This document shows positions 25,262-33,673 of a stretch of 64,000 nucleotides of DNA, in pieces. The translations under genes were made by a program, and so were the position numbers. Source of the DNA: Pseudomonas sp. WS 5079 (lineage in GTDB: Bacteria; Pseudomonadota; Gammaproteobacteria; Pseudomonadales; Pseudomonadaceae); NCBI RefSeq assembly GCF_012985465.1, contig NZ_JAAQWN010000006.1, positions 186,001-250,000 of the forward strand. Direction: 5' to 3'. The first letter of the stretch is position 1, and each line of letters starts with the position of its first letter. The notes under the pieces are model-generated. The model had not been told where the DNA came from. It ran no database searches and saw only the letters and a program-made list of their open reading frames with translations.

Positions 25262-27649
25262 ATGCCTGTGCCGGCCCACCCTCATCACCTGCAACTGACC
25301 CTGGCCAATGGCCTGCGCGCTTCCCTGCGTCACGCCCCACGTCTCAAGCGCTGTGCCGCGGCCCTGCGGGTAGCGGCCGGCAGCCATGATGTGCCGTTGA
25401 CCTGGCCGGGGCTGGCGCATTTTCTGGAGCACCTGCTGTTTCTCGGCACCGAGGCTTTTCCTGCGCCTGACGGTTTGATGGCCTACGTGCAACGCCACGG
25501 TGGGCAGGTCAACGCCAGCACCCGCGAACGCACCACCGATTTCTTCTTCGAAGTGCCCACCCCAGTGTTTGGCGACGCGCTGCAGCGTCTGGCCGATATG
25601 CTCGCTCACCCGCGCCTGGCGATGGACGATCAGTTGCGCGAGCGTGAGGTGTTACAGGCAGAGTTTGTCGCCTGGGCCCAGGATGCCGAGGCACAGCATC
25701 AAGTGGCGATCTTCGAAGGCCTCGCTGCCGCACATCCACTGCGGGGTTTTCATGCGGGCAATCGCGACAGCCTGCCGGTGCCACACGAGGACTTCCAACA
25801 CGGTTTGCTGGGGTTTTATCAAGACTTCTATCACACAGGACAAATGACCCTGAACCTTGCCGGACCGCAATCGCTTGAGGAGCTGCAAGCCCTGGCCCAG
25901 CACTTTGGCGATCGCCTGCGCGCTGGCCCGCTGCGCCCGCAGCAGGCACCGCCGGCGTTGATGGACAGCGATAAACATCGCTATCAATACCTGGATAAAC
26001 AGCATCTGCACCACCTCATCGCCTGCAACGCGCCCCGCGAAGCCTTGGACTTCCTCTGCACCTGGCTGAATGCGCAGGCACCTGGTGGTTTGCTGGCCGA
26101 GTTGAAAACCCGTGGCTGGGTAAGCGCGCTGCACGCCAGGGTGCCGTACCAGTTCGCCGGGCAGGCGCTGCTGGATATCGAGTTCACCCTGGGGCCCAAG
26201 GGTTCACAACAAGTCCCGGCAATCGAAGCACTATTGAACGACTGGTTAAGCTTTTTCGCCCACAGCGACTGGGCTGCGCTGCGCGAAGAATATGCCCGGC
26301 TGATCGACCGCCAACAGCAAATCAGTGGCGCCTTGGGCCTGGCCCGTCAGGACAGTGAGAACCTTCAAACTCAGTTGTCCGAGCCGCACTGCCAAGCCCT
26401 CAAGGCCATGCTGATTGCACTGCAACCGTCGCCCGCGCAACAGGCCTGGCAGCTCCCGCCAGGCAACCCATTCCTGCAACGGTCACCCCAGGAACACCGC
26501 CCCGGGCTGATTCGCGGGCAGACCAGCGCCCATCGGGGCTTGCGCACCTTCGCCCAGGATCGCTCCCGTGGCCGGCGCGAGCTGCCAGGCCTGTCGTTCA
26601 GCCCAGCATTGCCGGCCGATAGCGACGAAGGCGCTCTCTACCTGCGCTGGCAACTGGATTCGCCCGCGCATGGCTTGGGCAACAGCCTGCAAACACTGCA
26701 AACCAATGCCCGTCAGGCCGGGGTGCAAGTGTCCTGGGAAGCCGTAGGCAATGCCTGGCTGCTGAAAATGAGCGGGCTGCATGAACCCATGCCCACTATC
26801 GTCGAGCAACTGGCACGCGACCTGACCCAGCCTGACGCCGACCTTTGGCAGGACGCACTCGCCAGGCCGGCGCCGCAGATGGCCATTCGCGAGCTGCTCA
26901 AGGCATTGCCGGCCTGCTTTGCCGACATCGCTGACGTCACCGCGCCACCTGACCGTTGGGCCACCGCCCGCTGGAAAGGCCTGGGCATGGGCCTGCCGGC
27001 TGCATGCGAAATGGCTATCAACAATGCGGCGGCACGCCTCCCCGGGCGCTGTGCCGACAGTGAACACAAAGCCCAGCCCATCAACGGCGCGCATCGCTGG
27101 CACACCGTCGCAACCGATGGCGACGAAGCCGCCTTGCTGCTGTTTTGCCCGACACCCAGCCAGTCCCTCGCCGACGAGGCCGACTTACGGTTGCTCGCTC
27201 ACCTGGCGCAAACCCCGTTTTACCAACGCCTACGTGTCGAGTTACAAGTGGGCTACGCAGTATTCAGTGGCATCCGACAGTTCAATGGGCAAACCGGCCT
27301 GCTGTTGGGCGTGCAATCACCCAATGTCGCGCTTGCGGGCCTGCTCGAGCACATCCAGGCCTTTCTCAAGCAACTGCCAGCGTTGATCGGTGGGAGTAAC
27401 GACTTGGGCAACACCCCCCTGGCCCAGCAGTTCTCGCCACAAACACTGCCCACCGCCCAAGCCGCGGAGTTGCTCTGGCAGGCGCATTTGGCGGGGCGTG
27501 GCGCGGACTATCTTGAGCAACTGCAACAGATGATCCAGGCGCGCAACCGGCAGAACCTGGTGGAAGCGGCGCAGCGACTCGAGCAAGCCGCCGGCGGCTG
27601 GCACTGCCTGGCCAATGGTGCGGCGGTGAGCGATGACTGGCAGATATGA
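25262..27649 (+). CDS. pqqF: PqqF zinc peptidase (M16 family)
   Basis: Protease thought to help release the modified peptide during PQQ formation. The 795 residues begin with an M16 peptidase domain with inverted zinc motif HFLEH (His53, Glu56, His57) and distal glutamate near residue 130; the second half is an inactive M16 repeat. I prefer the ATG at 25262, preceded by GGAAG, to a GTG six bases upstream. It heads the pqqFABCDE set as in P. fluorescens. No signal peptide is seen, so it is cytoplasmic. The C-terminal half is less conserved, as usual. Confidence 0.93.
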   Translation: MPVPAHPHHLQLTLANGLRASLRHAPRLKRCAAALRVAAGSHDVPLTWPGLAHFLEHLLFLGTEAFPAPDGLMAYVQRHGGQVNASTRERTTDFFFEVPTPVFGDALQRLADMLAHPRLAMDDQLREREVLQAEFVAWAQDAEAQHQVAIFEGLAAAHPLRGFHAGNRDSLPVPHEDFQHGLLGFYQDFYHTGQMTLNLAGPQSLEELQALAQHFGDRLRAGPLRPQQAPPALMDSDKHRYQYLDKQHLHHLIACNAPREALDFLCTWLNAQAPGGLLAELKTRGWVSALHARVPYQFAGQALLDIEFTLGPKGSQQVPAIEALLNDWLSFFAHSDWAALREEYARLIDRQQQISGALGLARQDSENLQTQLSEPHCQALKAMLIALQPSPAQQAWQLPPGNPFLQRSPQEHRPGLIRGQTSAHRGLRTFAQDRSRGRRELPGLSFSPALPADSDEGALYLRWQLDSPAHGLGNSLQTLQTNARQAGVQVSWEAVGNAWLLKMSGLHEPMPTIVEQLARDLTQPDADLWQDALARPAPQMAIRELLKALPACFADIADVTAPPDRWATARWKGLGMGLPAACEMAINNAAARLPGRCADSEHKAQPINGAHRWHTVATDGDEAALLLFCPTPSQSLADEADLRLLAHLAQTPFYQRLRVELQVGYAVFSGIRQFNGQTGLLLGVQSPNVALAGLLEHIQAFLKQLPALIGGSNDLGNTPLAQQFSPQTLPTAQAAELLWQAHLAGRGADYLEQLQQMIQARNRQNLVEAAQRLEQAAGGWHCLANGAAVSDDWQI

Positions 27650-27751
27650 TTCTGATCGTTGCCGATGCTGCAACAGGCTTTTTCCACCAAGACAGCGCTA
27701 GCTTGACGAGAAATGAGTAATATTCCGCCACGCATCTGAACATCTCCGCTT

Positions 27752-27812
27752 GGAGGTGGACTATATGTATTACTTGGTAGTAAACGTCCCATCCCTTCGT
27801 AGGAGTATGAAT
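27752..27812 (+). other. In-frame upstream start and leader extension of pqqA
   Basis: GGAGG (27752-27756) precedes an ATG at 27765 by eight bases. That frame continues without a stop through MYYLVVNVPSLRRSMN into the standard pqqA start at 27813. It may be an alternative N-terminus or a translated leader; which start is used cannot be told from sequence. Confidence 0.5.
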
Positions 27813-27887
27813 ATGACCTGGTCCAAACCTGCTTACACTGATCTGCGTATCGGTTTTGAAGTCACCATGTACTTCGCCAGCCGCTGA
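27813..27887 (+). CDS. pqqA: PQQ precursor peptide PqqA
   Basis: The 24-residue peptide MTWSKPAYTDLRIGFEVTMY plus FASR supplies the carbon skeleton of PQQ. Glu16 and Tyr20, which PqqE cross-links, are at the expected positions in the E-V-T-M-Y motif. AGGAG lies seven bases before this ATG. An in-frame ATG sixteen codons upstream (27765), with GGAGG eight bases before it and no stop between, could give a 40-residue form. A terminator-like hairpin follows before pqqB. Confidence 0.96.
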   Translation: MTWSKPAYTDLRIGFEVTMYFASR

Positions 27888-27907
27888 GTGCTTTTGTATT
27901 GCAATGC

Positions 27908-27936
27908 AACGCCTCGGCTCGCCGGGGCGTTTTTAT
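27908..27936 (+). terminator. Attenuating hairpin between pqqA and pqqB
   Basis: AACGCC.CGG and CCG.GGCGTT pair around CTCG with one G-T, followed by TTTTATTTT. Its place 20 bases after pqqA suggests partial termination so that far more pqqA than pqqBCDE mRNA is made. Confidence 0.8.
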
Positions 27937-27962
27937 TTTGAGTCTTGTGTGAAGGAGCGGCG

Positions 27963-28874
27963 ATGTTTGTCCAGATTCTAGGTTCGGCGGCCGGTGGCGG
28001 TTTCCCGCAGTGGAACTGCAACTGTGTGAACTGCGCCGGCTTTCGCGACGGCAGCCTGCGGGCCCAGGCACGAACCCAATCGTCCATCGCCCTGTCCGAC
28101 GATGGCGTGAACTGGGTGTTATGCAACGCCTCGCCGGATATCCGCGCGCAACTGCAAGGTTTTGCGCCGATGCAACCGGGCCGAGCACTGCGCGATACCG
28201 GGATCAGCGCAATCATCTTGATGGACAGCCAGATCGACCACACCACCGGCCTGCTCAGCTTGCGCGAAGGCTGCCCGCACCAGGTGTGGTGCACCGACAT
28301 GGTCCACGAAGACCTGAGCACCGGATTCCCGCTGTTCACCATGTTGACTCACTGGAATGGCGGCCTCGATTGGCAGCGCATCGAGCTGGATGCCAGCTTC
28401 ACTATTCCCGCCTGCCCCAACCTGCGCTTCACCCCGCTGCCTCTGCGCAGTGCCGCGCCGCCCTACTCGCCCCATCGGTTCGACCCGCACCCCGGTGACA
28501 ATATCGGCCTGATCGTCGAAGACCTGCGCACCGGCGGCAAACTGTTCTACGCCCCCGGCCTGGGCAAGGTAGACGCGCCGCTCTTGGAGATCATGGCCGG
28601 CAGCGACTGCCTGTTGGTGGATGGCACGATGTGGGATGACGATGAAATGCAGCGCCGTGGTGTCGGCACCCGTACCGGCCGCGAAATGGGCCACCTGGCA
28701 CAAAACGGCCCCGGCGGCATGCTGGAGGTACTGGAGCAACTGCCCAAGCAGCGCAAGGTGCTTATCCACATCAACAACACCAACCCGATCCTCGACGAAG
28801 ACTCTGCCGAGCGAGCCGAGTTGGCGCGGCGCAATGTAGAAGTAGCCTACGACGGCATGAGCATTGAACTGTAG
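27963..28874 (+). CDS. pqqB: PQQ biosynthesis protein PqqB
   Basis: Metallo-beta-lactamase-fold protein of 303 residues, proposed to hydroxylate the PQQ precursor before the PqqC step. The start QILGSAAGGGFPQWNCNC, with the cysteine cluster CNCVNC, is diagnostic. The DSQIDHTTGLL segment replaces the classical HxHxDH. GGAGCGG precedes the ATG. It lies downstream of the pqqA attenuator and 10 bases before pqqC. Confidence 0.96.
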   Translation: MFVQILGSAAGGGFPQWNCNCVNCAGFRDGSLRAQARTQSSIALSDDGVNWVLCNASPDIRAQLQGFAPMQPGRALRDTGISAIILMDSQIDHTTGLLSLREGCPHQVWCTDMVHEDLSTGFPLFTMLTHWNGGLDWQRIELDASFTIPACPNLRFTPLPLRSAAPPYSPHRFDPHPGDNIGLIVEDLRTGGKLFYAPGLGKVDAPLLEIMAGSDCLLVDGTMWDDDEMQRRGVGTRTGREMGHLAQNGPGGMLEVLEQLPKQRKVLIHINNTNPILDEDSAERAELARRNVEVAYDGMSIEL

Positions 28875-28884
28875 GAGAGCCCCA

Positions 28885-29637
28885 ATGACCGATACACCGC
28901 TGAACCCCGCCGACTTTGAACAGGCCTTGCGGGCCAAGGGCGCCTTCTACCATATCCATCACCCCTACCATGTGGCGATGTATGAAGGCCGGGCCACCCG
29001 CGAGCAGATCCAGGGCTGGGTCGCCAACCGGTTCTACTACCAGGTGAACATTCCGCTGAAAGACGCCGCGATCCTGGCCAACTGCCCGGACCGGGAAATC
29101 CGCCGCGAATGGATCCAGCGCCTGCTCGACCATGATGGCGCCCCCGGCGAAGACGGCGGTATCGAAGCCTGGCTGCGCCTGGGCCAGGCCGTGGGCCTGG
29201 ACCCGGATCAACTGCGCTCCCAGGAACTGGTGCTGCCCGGCGTGCGGTTTGCCGTCGATGCCTACGTCAATTTCGCCCGCCGGGCCAGTTGGCAGGAAGC
29301 CGCCAGCAGCTCGCTGACCGAGCTGTTCGCCCCGCAGATCCACCAGTCGCGCCTCGACAGCTGGCCCCAGCATTACCCATGGATCGACCCTGCCGGCTAC
29401 GAGTATTTCCGCACCCGCCTGGGCCAGGCCCGACGTGATGTCGAGCATGGGCTGGCGATCACGCTTGCGCACTACACCACCCGCGCCGGCCAGGAGCGGA
29501 TGCTGGAGATTCTCCAGTTCAAACTGGACATCCTTTGGAGCATGCTCGATGCCATGAGCATGGCCTACGAACTGAACCGCCCGCCTTATCACAGCGTGAC
29601 CGCGCAGCGGGTCTGGCATAAAGGGATCACCCTATGA
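28885..29637 (+). CDS. pqqC: Pyrroloquinoline-quinone synthase PqqC
   Basis: Cofactor-less oxidase that performs the final ring closure and eight-electron oxidation to PQQ. The 250-residue, all-helical protein shows FYHIHHPYH near the N-terminus and WVANRFYYQ; the conserved H, R and Y residues there line the active site. AGGAG lies before the ATG at 28885, which sets the start. It overlaps pqqD by four bases. Confidence 0.97.
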   Translation: MTDTPLNPADFEQALRAKGAFYHIHHPYHVAMYEGRATREQIQGWVANRFYYQVNIPLKDAAILANCPDREIRREWIQRLLDHDGAPGEDGGIEAWLRLGQAVGLDPDQLRSQELVLPGVRFAVDAYVNFARRASWQEAASSSLTELFAPQIHQSRLDSWPQHYPWIDPAGYEYFRTRLGQARRDVEHGLAITLAHYTTRAGQERMLEILQFKLDILWSMLDAMSMAYELNRPPYHSVTAQRVWHKGITL

Positions 29638-29909
29638 GTTTTGACCGCAGCAAAAAGCCGACGTGGCGCCAGGGCTATCGCTACCAGTACGAGCCGGCGC
29701 AGAAAGGCCATGTGTTGCTGTACCCCGAAGGCATGATCAAGCTCAACGACAGTGCTGCGTTGATTGGTGGCTTGATCGACGGTGAGCGCAGCGTGGCAGC
29801 GATCATTGGCGAGCTGGAGCAGCAATTCCCCGGCGTGCCCGAACTCGGTGAAGACATCGAGCAATTCATGGAGGTCGCACGTGCAGAGCACTGGATCGAA
29901 CTTGCCTGA
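29634..29909 (+). CDS. pqqD: PQQ peptide chaperone PqqD
   Basis: A 91-residue RiPP recognition element that binds PqqA and presents it to PqqE. The pattern WRQGYRYQYEPAQKGHVLLYPEG, followed by a winged-helix-like LNDSAALIGGLIDGERSV, is typical. The start overlaps pqqC (ATGA) and the end overlaps pqqE by 29 bases, so pqqCDE are strongly coupled. Confidence 0.96.
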   Translation: MSFDRSKKPTWRQGYRYQYEPAQKGHVLLYPEGMIKLNDSAALIGGLIDGERSVAAIIGELEQQFPGVPELGEDIEQFMEVARAEHWIELA

Positions 29910-31032
29910 AAAGCCCGAGATTGGCCTGCCGCTATGGTTGCTCGCCGAGCTGACCTATCGCTGCCCGCTGCAGTGCCCGTATTGCTCCAACCCGCTGGAC
30001 TTCGCCGAACAAGGCAAGGAGTTGAGCACCGAACAGTGGATCAAGGTGTTTCGCGAGGCCCGGGAGATGGGTGCGGCACAGCTGGGGTTTTCCGGCGGTG
30101 AGCCGCTGGTGCGCCAGGATCTTGCCGAACTGATCGGCGAAGCCCGCAAGCTGGGGTTCTATACCAACCTGATCACCTCCGGCATCGGCCTGACCGAGCA
30201 GAAGATCAGTGACTTCAAAAAGGCTGGCCTGGACCATATCCAGATCAGTTTCCAGGCCAGCGACGAGCAGGTGAACAACCTGCTGGCCGGCTCCAAAAAG
30301 GCCTTCGCGCAGAAGCTGGAAATGGCCCGGGCGGTCAAAGCCCATGGTTATCCGATGGTGCTGAACTTCGTCACTCATCGACACAATATCGACAAGATCG
30401 ACCGCATCATCGAACTGTGTATTGCCCTTGAGGCGGACTTTGTCGAGCTTGCCACCTGCCAATTCTATGGCTGGGCCCAGCTTAACCGCGTCGGCTTGCT
30501 ACCGACCCAGGCACAACTGACCCGCGCCGAGCGCATCACCAACGAATACCGCGCCAAGCTGCAAGCCGAAGGTCACCCCTGCAAGCTGATCTTTGTCACG
30601 CCGGACTACTACGAGGAACGCCCGAAGGCCTGTATGAATGGCTGGGGGAGTATCTTTCTGACAGTCACACCAGACGGCACCGCCCTACCTTGTCACGGCG
30701 CCCGACAGATGCCGGTGCAGTTTCCCAATGTGCGCGACCACAGCATGCAGCACATCTGGTACGACTCGTTTGGTTTCAACCGCTTTCGCGGCTACGACTG
30801 GATGCCCGAGCCGTGCCGCTCGTGCGACGAGAAGGAAAAGGACTTCGGCGGCTGCCGCTGCCAGGCTTTCATGCTGACTGGCGACGCCAGCAACGCCGAC
30901 CCGGTATGCAGCAAATCCGCCGATCACGGGATCATCCTCAATGCCCGGCTCGAAGCCGAGCACGCCACGCAGACTATCGAGCAACTGGCTTTTCGCAATG
31001 AGCGAAACTCCCGGCTGATCGCAAAAGGCTGA
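29881..31032 (+). CDS. pqqE: PqqA peptide cyclase PqqE (radical SAM)
   Basis: Radical SAM enzyme that forms the carbon-carbon bond between Glu16 and Tyr20 of PqqA. 383 residues. The cluster motif CPLQCPYC (C-x3-C-x2-C) lies at about 28-35, FSGGEPL follows, and a C-terminal SPASM domain supplies cysteines in CMNGWG, CHGARQ, CRSCDEKEKDFGGCRCQ and a final PVC. A GTG start at 29881 is preferred because TGGAGG lies six bases upstream and the family begins about there. The usual pqqG/prolyl-oligopeptidase gene does not follow. Confidence 0.96.
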   Translation: MQSTGSNLPEKPEIGLPLWLLAELTYRCPLQCPYCSNPLDFAEQGKELSTEQWIKVFREAREMGAAQLGFSGGEPLVRQDLAELIGEARKLGFYTNLITSGIGLTEQKISDFKKAGLDHIQISFQASDEQVNNLLAGSKKAFAQKLEMARAVKAHGYPMVLNFVTHRHNIDKIDRIIELCIALEADFVELATCQFYGWAQLNRVGLLPTQAQLTRAERITNEYRAKLQAEGHPCKLIFVTPDYYEERPKACMNGWGSIFLTVTPDGTALPCHGARQMPVQFPNVRDHSMQHIWYDSFGFNRFRGYDWMPEPCRSCDEKEKDFGGCRCQAFMLTGDASNADPVCSKSADHGIILNARLEAEHATQTIEQLAFRNERNSRLIAKG

Positions 31033-31037
31033 AGGTT

Positions 31038-31196
31038 TCAGCGCTTGGCGATGATGTATACCGCGTGAATGATGCCCGGGAAGTAACCGCACAAGGTCAG
31101 CAGGATATTCAGCCAGAACGCGCCGGCGAAGCCCACTTGCAGGAACACACCCAATGGCGGCAACAGGATGGCGATGATGATACGAATGATATCCAT
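31038..31196 (-). CDS. Pmp3/YqaE family small membrane protein
   Basis: 52 residues, almost entirely two transmembrane helices: MDIIRIIIAILLPPLGVFLQ and the second ending CGYFPGIIHAVYII. This is the Pmp3/YqaE (UPF0057) pattern, including the PPLGV turn. These peptides sit in the inner membrane and are often induced by osmotic or cold stress. It converges with pqqE five bases away. The longer open frame upstream has no family similarity and I leave it out. Confidence 0.9.
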   Translation of the reverse strand: MDIIRIIIAILLPPLGVFLQVGFAGAFWLNILLTLCGYFPGIIHAVYIIAKR

Positions 31197-31294
31197 GGGT
31201 TCAGCTCCGAAAAATCGGCTCGTGTGAGCCGTACAGCTAATCGACCCTGGCCGCGCGTGAGGGTTCAGTGGAATCTGGCACCGGGCCATCCTCC

Positions 31295-31615
31295 TCAGGC
31301 GAGGATCTCCAACCCGTGCTTTTGCACGATGCTCAGCAACTTGAGCGCCATGCCGCTGGGCTGCTTCTCGCCGGATTCCCATTGCTTGATTGTCGACGCA
31401 CTGGTGTTCAGGTAACGGGCGAACACCGGTTGGCTGACATGACTGCGCTCGCGCAGTTGCTTGATCTGGTCGGCAGGTATCTGCGCCGGCACAGGCGCAA
31501 TGCACATCTCATCGAACTCACGAAGGGTGGTCTTGCTGATGGCGCCGATCGAATGCAGCGCGCTGGCCGATTGGTGGATGGACTCCAGCGCTTCACTTTC
31601 ATATTTTTTGCTCAT
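31295..31615 (-). CDS. XRE-family antitoxin (HigA/NadS-like)
   Basis: 106 residues with a C-terminal helix-turn-helix (QLRERSHVSQPVFARYLNTSASTIKQWE). The N-terminal part would bind the toxin. The ATG at 31615 has GGAG seven bases upstream. It overlaps the end of the toxin gene by 17 bases, in toxin-first order as in higBA. It likely represses its own operon together with the toxin. Confidence 0.85.
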   Translation of the reverse strand: MSKKYESEALESIHQSASALHSIGAISKTTLREFDEMCIAPVPAQIPADQIKQLRERSHVSQPVFARYLNTSASTIKQWESGEKQPSGMALKLLSIVQKHGLEILA

Positions 31616-31970
31616 GATGTATCTCCACAAACTCCCTGAGATCCAGTAACTGCTGGATCTGTATTTCGTTTAAGCCCTCATAGGCCTTTGCCAACGCCCT
31701 AAACCCAGCCAATTCCTTGTGGCTGATTTTGCTCTGGTCTTGTTTGGCGAACAGAAACTGATAAACCCAGTAATGCCTGCCCTTCGCCAGGACGATCGAA
31801 CGATGACGGTTGTGATTGAGGCGTTTCTTCCAAACTCCGCCGCCCATATTATCCGCCTGCCCCCTGAGCATTTGGCCAAATGCCTCGCCCAATTCCATAT
31901 CACCGATCCAGGCTTTGCGGGCAGCCTCAGCAAAATGCCGGCTTTTGAACAGCCTGAGTTTCATAGGCAT
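31599..31970 (-). CDS. RelE/HigB-superfamily toxin (PF06296-like)
   Basis: 123 residues resembling the DUF1044 branch of RelE toxins: KSRHFAEAARKAW, then GQADNMGGGVWKKRL, an RSIVLAKG strand, a YQFLFAKQDQSKI segment with basic residues, and a helical acidic tail. These proteins are usually mRNA interferases. The start is uncertain (ATG at 31970 or 31964, no clear ribosome site). It is followed by its antitoxin. The pair sits in an AT-richer patch between pqqE and the aminotransferase, so it may be recently acquired. Confidence 0.78.
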   Translation of the reverse strand: MPMKLRLFKSRHFAEAARKAWIGDMELGEAFGQMLRGQADNMGGGVWKKRLNHNRHRSIVLAKGRHYWVYQFLFAKQDQSKISHKELAGFRALAKAYEGLNEIQIQQLLDLREFVEIHHEQKI

Positions 31971-32122
31971 CCATTCATCACAAACATACCACCCAGTGGT
32001 ATAGATTAGAAAGAGCGCATACAAAATCCTTGCGCCCTACCGGCACTCCCTGCCGGTGCCCGCTAAAAAGCCATTTATTTCGATGAGGCTCAAGCCTCCT
32101 TTTCAATCCAAAAATTACACAC

Positions 32123-32161
32123 AAAAAAACGCCCCCAACCAAAAAAATCAGGCTGGAGGCG
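32123..32161 (-). terminator. Terminator of the aminotransferase gene
   Basis: On the minus strand CGCCTCCAGCC pairs with GGTTGGGGGCG across an AT-rich loop and is followed by seven T residues. It lies 35 bases after the aminotransferase stop. Confidence 0.85.
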
Positions 32162-32195
32162 CCGCGTATAACGCGAGACGGTTCAGGAATAAAGG

Positions 32196-33467
32196 TTAAA
32201 CAGCAATGCCCTTGCGGCACTGCAGTTGGGTGGTATGCACACGGGAAAAAGCGCGGGCCAGACGCAGCAGCATTTCGTCAATATTGCTCTTGCTCACCGT
32301 CAGCGCCGGGGTAAAGCGCAGGCAGTCGGGTTGGGGAGCATTGAGGATAAGACCTTCATACAGTGCCGCCTTTACCACCGCATCTGCCGAATCATCTGAC
32401 AAGCCCAGGCCCAACAAAAGGCCCTGGCCCCGCAGTTCGCCCTGGCCATAGCGGTGGGCAAGGCGCGCCAGGCCTTCGCCCAGGTATTGGCCGGTATCAC
32501 GCACGTGTTCGAGGAAGCCGTGACCCAGCACGCTATCGAGCACGGCGACGCCGGCAGCGGCCATCAGGGCATTGCCGTGATGGGTACCTTCCAGCTCGCC
32601 CAGCTCAAAGCAGCAGGCCTTGCCGCGAGCCAGCAGCGCCGCCAATGGCACTCCGCCGCCCAGGCCTTTGCCCAGGGTGACGATATCGGCGCGCACGCCG
32701 TAGTGTTGTTCGGCCAGCAAGGTGGCGCAACGGCCCATGCCGGTCTGCACTTCGTCGAGGATCAGCAGGATGCCCAGCTCCCGGCACAGCCGCTCCACGC
32801 CCTTGAGGTAATGCTCGGTGGCCGGAATGACGCCGGCGTCGCTCTGGATCGGCTCCAGCATGATCGCCACGGTGTGCGCATCGACTGCGGCATGCAGGGC
32901 TGGCAGGTCGTTGAACGGTACGTGGCAGAAGCCCGGCAGTTGCGGCTCGAAACGATTGTCGCCAGAGGCCGCCAGTGTAGACAGGCTGCGACCATGACAA
33001 GCGTTGCTGGCAGTGATGATGCGATAGGCGCCACTGCGATGCAGTTGGCCCCATTTGCGCGCCAACTTGATGGCCGCCTCGCAGGCTTCCGCACCGCTGT
33101 TGAGCAGGTAGGCCTGGTCGCTGCCGGTGCTGTGGCACAGGCGGTCCACCAGGTTCAGTTGGCTGCGGTTGTGCAGGCCGCTGCCAGGGTTGATCAGCGC
33201 CTGCGCCTGGTCGGCCAACGCGCGCACCAATACCGAAGGGCTGTGGCCAAGGCTGTTGGCAGCACCGCCTTGGGTAAAGTCCAGGTAGGCACGGTCTTCA
33301 CTGTCCCATAGCCAGGATCCCTGGCCGCGTACGAAAACCTGTGGCGGACGGGCCACGGTGGGCATCAATGATTGGCTGGAAAGCTCATCACGCAGCATCG
33401 GGGTTTTCGCGTCCAGTAACAGATCATCCAGGCTCGGTGCCGGGCGTCGCAGGTTGAACAGGTTCAT
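32196..33467 (-). CDS. Class-III (ornithine/acetylornithine-type) aminotransferase
   Basis: PLP enzyme of 423 residues, fold-type I class III. Seen are NSGAEACEAAIKLAR, LDEVQTGMGR and the PLP lysine in TLGKGLGGGVPL. It resembles acetylornithine aminotransferases but has a longer N-terminus and is far from arg genes, so the substrate is open. I choose the ATG at 33467 (MNLFNLRRPAPS); longer frames upstream lack a ribosome site. It is divergent from the LysR-type gene, which may control it. Confidence 0.85.
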   Translation of the reverse strand: MNLFNLRRPAPSLDDLLLDAKTPMLRDELSSQSLMPTVARPPQVFVRGQGSWLWDSEDRAYLDFTQGGAANSLGHSPSVLVRALADQAQALINPGSGLHNRSQLNLVDRLCHSTGSDQAYLLNSGAEACEAAIKLARKWGQLHRSGAYRIITASNACHGRSLSTLAASGDNRFEPQLPGFCHVPFNDLPALHAAVDAHTVAIMLEPIQSDAGVIPATEHYLKGVERLCRELGILLILDEVQTGMGRCATLLAEQHYGVRADIVTLGKGLGGGVPLAALLARGKACCFELGELEGTHHGNALMAAAGVAVLDSVLGHGFLEHVRDTGQYLGEGLARLAHRYGQGELRGQGLLLGLGLSDDSADAVVKAALYEGLILNAPQPDCLRFTPALTVSKSNIDEMLLRLARAFSRVHTTQLQCRKGIAV

Positions 33468-33673
33468 GCCTGCACACCCCGCAGGTTGTTGGCAACCCTG
33501 GATTGGCGCAAGCCCGTCACGTCGTTTTTTGCCTTGCCTATGTAAACACCATCGCTGTAAACGGTATTCATCTCGCTTCTTGGCCCTGTAAGCCCTGTGA
33601 ATAGGCGCTAGACTAGGCGCCTTGGGGGCGTACAGCCATTTCGATTTTCCAGCTTTTTCGATAAGCATTACTT

